From NCBI GenBank assembly GCA_035438985.1, contig DAORJK010000029.1:1-22883 (forward strand): DNA of 22,883 bases, given 5' to 3'. This document shows, piece after piece, positions 22,845 to 22,883 of this stretch. This DNA is from UBA4408 sp002389785. GTDB taxonomy: Bacteria > Bacteroidota > Bacteroidia > UBA4408. The notes beneath the pieces were generated by a model, which made no database searches, was not told the DNA's origin, and saw nothing but the letters and a program-made list of their open reading frames with translations. The translations under genes and the position numbers were made by a program. Numbering within the stretch: position 1 is the first letter of the stretch; the number at the start of each line of letters is the position of its first letter.

Positions 22845-22883
22845 TCAAAAACAAGTTAATTCGTAATTATTTTTTACGCTGCA

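Noticed and set aside
22845..22847. TGA read as tryptophan (recoding) in the CARDB gene
   Set aside because: Several well-supported genes here end in TGA (the antiporter at 8363, holA at 4949), so TGA is a normal stop.
22648..22854. 68-residue minus-strand frame with a hydrophobic start at the window end
   Set aside because: It starts with TTG, overlaps the CARDB gene in another frame, and its sequence does not resemble a CARDB or T9SS protein. It could at most be part of a frameshifted start.

Overview
The window looks like chromosomal DNA of a Bacteroidota bacterium. Three things point there. Two secreted proteins carry type IX secretion (T9SS) C-terminal signals, one of type B (gliding-motility-associated) and one of type A. 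Several genes are preceded by the Bacteroidota -7 promoter element (TAnnTTTG-like). The core-gene neighbourhoods (DUF6913-dapA, HsdR_N-like/amn/holA, pRiA4b-ORF3-like/miaA) look familiar from this phylum. The DNA is AT-rich and TGA is an ordinary stop. Class or order cannot be fixed from sequence reading alone. I see no rRNA, tRNA, CRISPR array, transposase or prophage.

Layout. 1-820: a terminator hairpin and a small secreted protein of unknown role. 913-3029: DUF6913-like protein and dapA (lysine/diaminopimelate pathway), convergent with a stand-alone HsdR-N-type nuclease-fold protein. 3093-4949: AMP nucleosidase and the DNA polymerase III delta (clamp loader) subunit. 5000-8363: two divergent double-domain universal stress proteins, the second in an operon with a CPA2 cation/proton antiporter. 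8614-12765: a compact operon of a MiaE-type tRNA hydroxylase, a GT4 glycosyltransferase, TsaC (t6A synthesis) and an LtaS-like phosphotransferase of the sulfatase superfamily. 12882-14072: a T9SS type B secreted protein on the other strand. 14227-17421: CCA tRNA nucleotidyltransferase, a pRiA4b-ORF3-like protein with a very acidic tail, and miaA. 17418-22844: a DUF1223 secreted protein, a small secreted protein, dihydropyrimidinase, and a six-repeat CARDB surface protein whose 5' end is interrupted by a stop at the window edge.

How the genes fit together. The strongest theme is tRNA maturation. miaE, tsaC, cca and miaA lie within about 9 kb. Three of them act on position A37 next to the anticodon and one builds the CCA end. 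Proteins with no established tRNA role (the pRiA4b-ORF3-like protein, the glycosyltransferase and the LtaS-like enzyme) sit among them. A second theme is stress and ion homeostasis (Usp/Usp/antiporter). A third is surface or secreted proteins. Most of the window is ordinary core genome. I did not find a clear new defence, mobile or biosynthetic system. The observations most worth checking are the acidic protein between cca and miaA, the orphan nuclease-fold protein beside amn/holA, the shared TATCTTTACC promoter motif, and the broken start of the CARDB protein.
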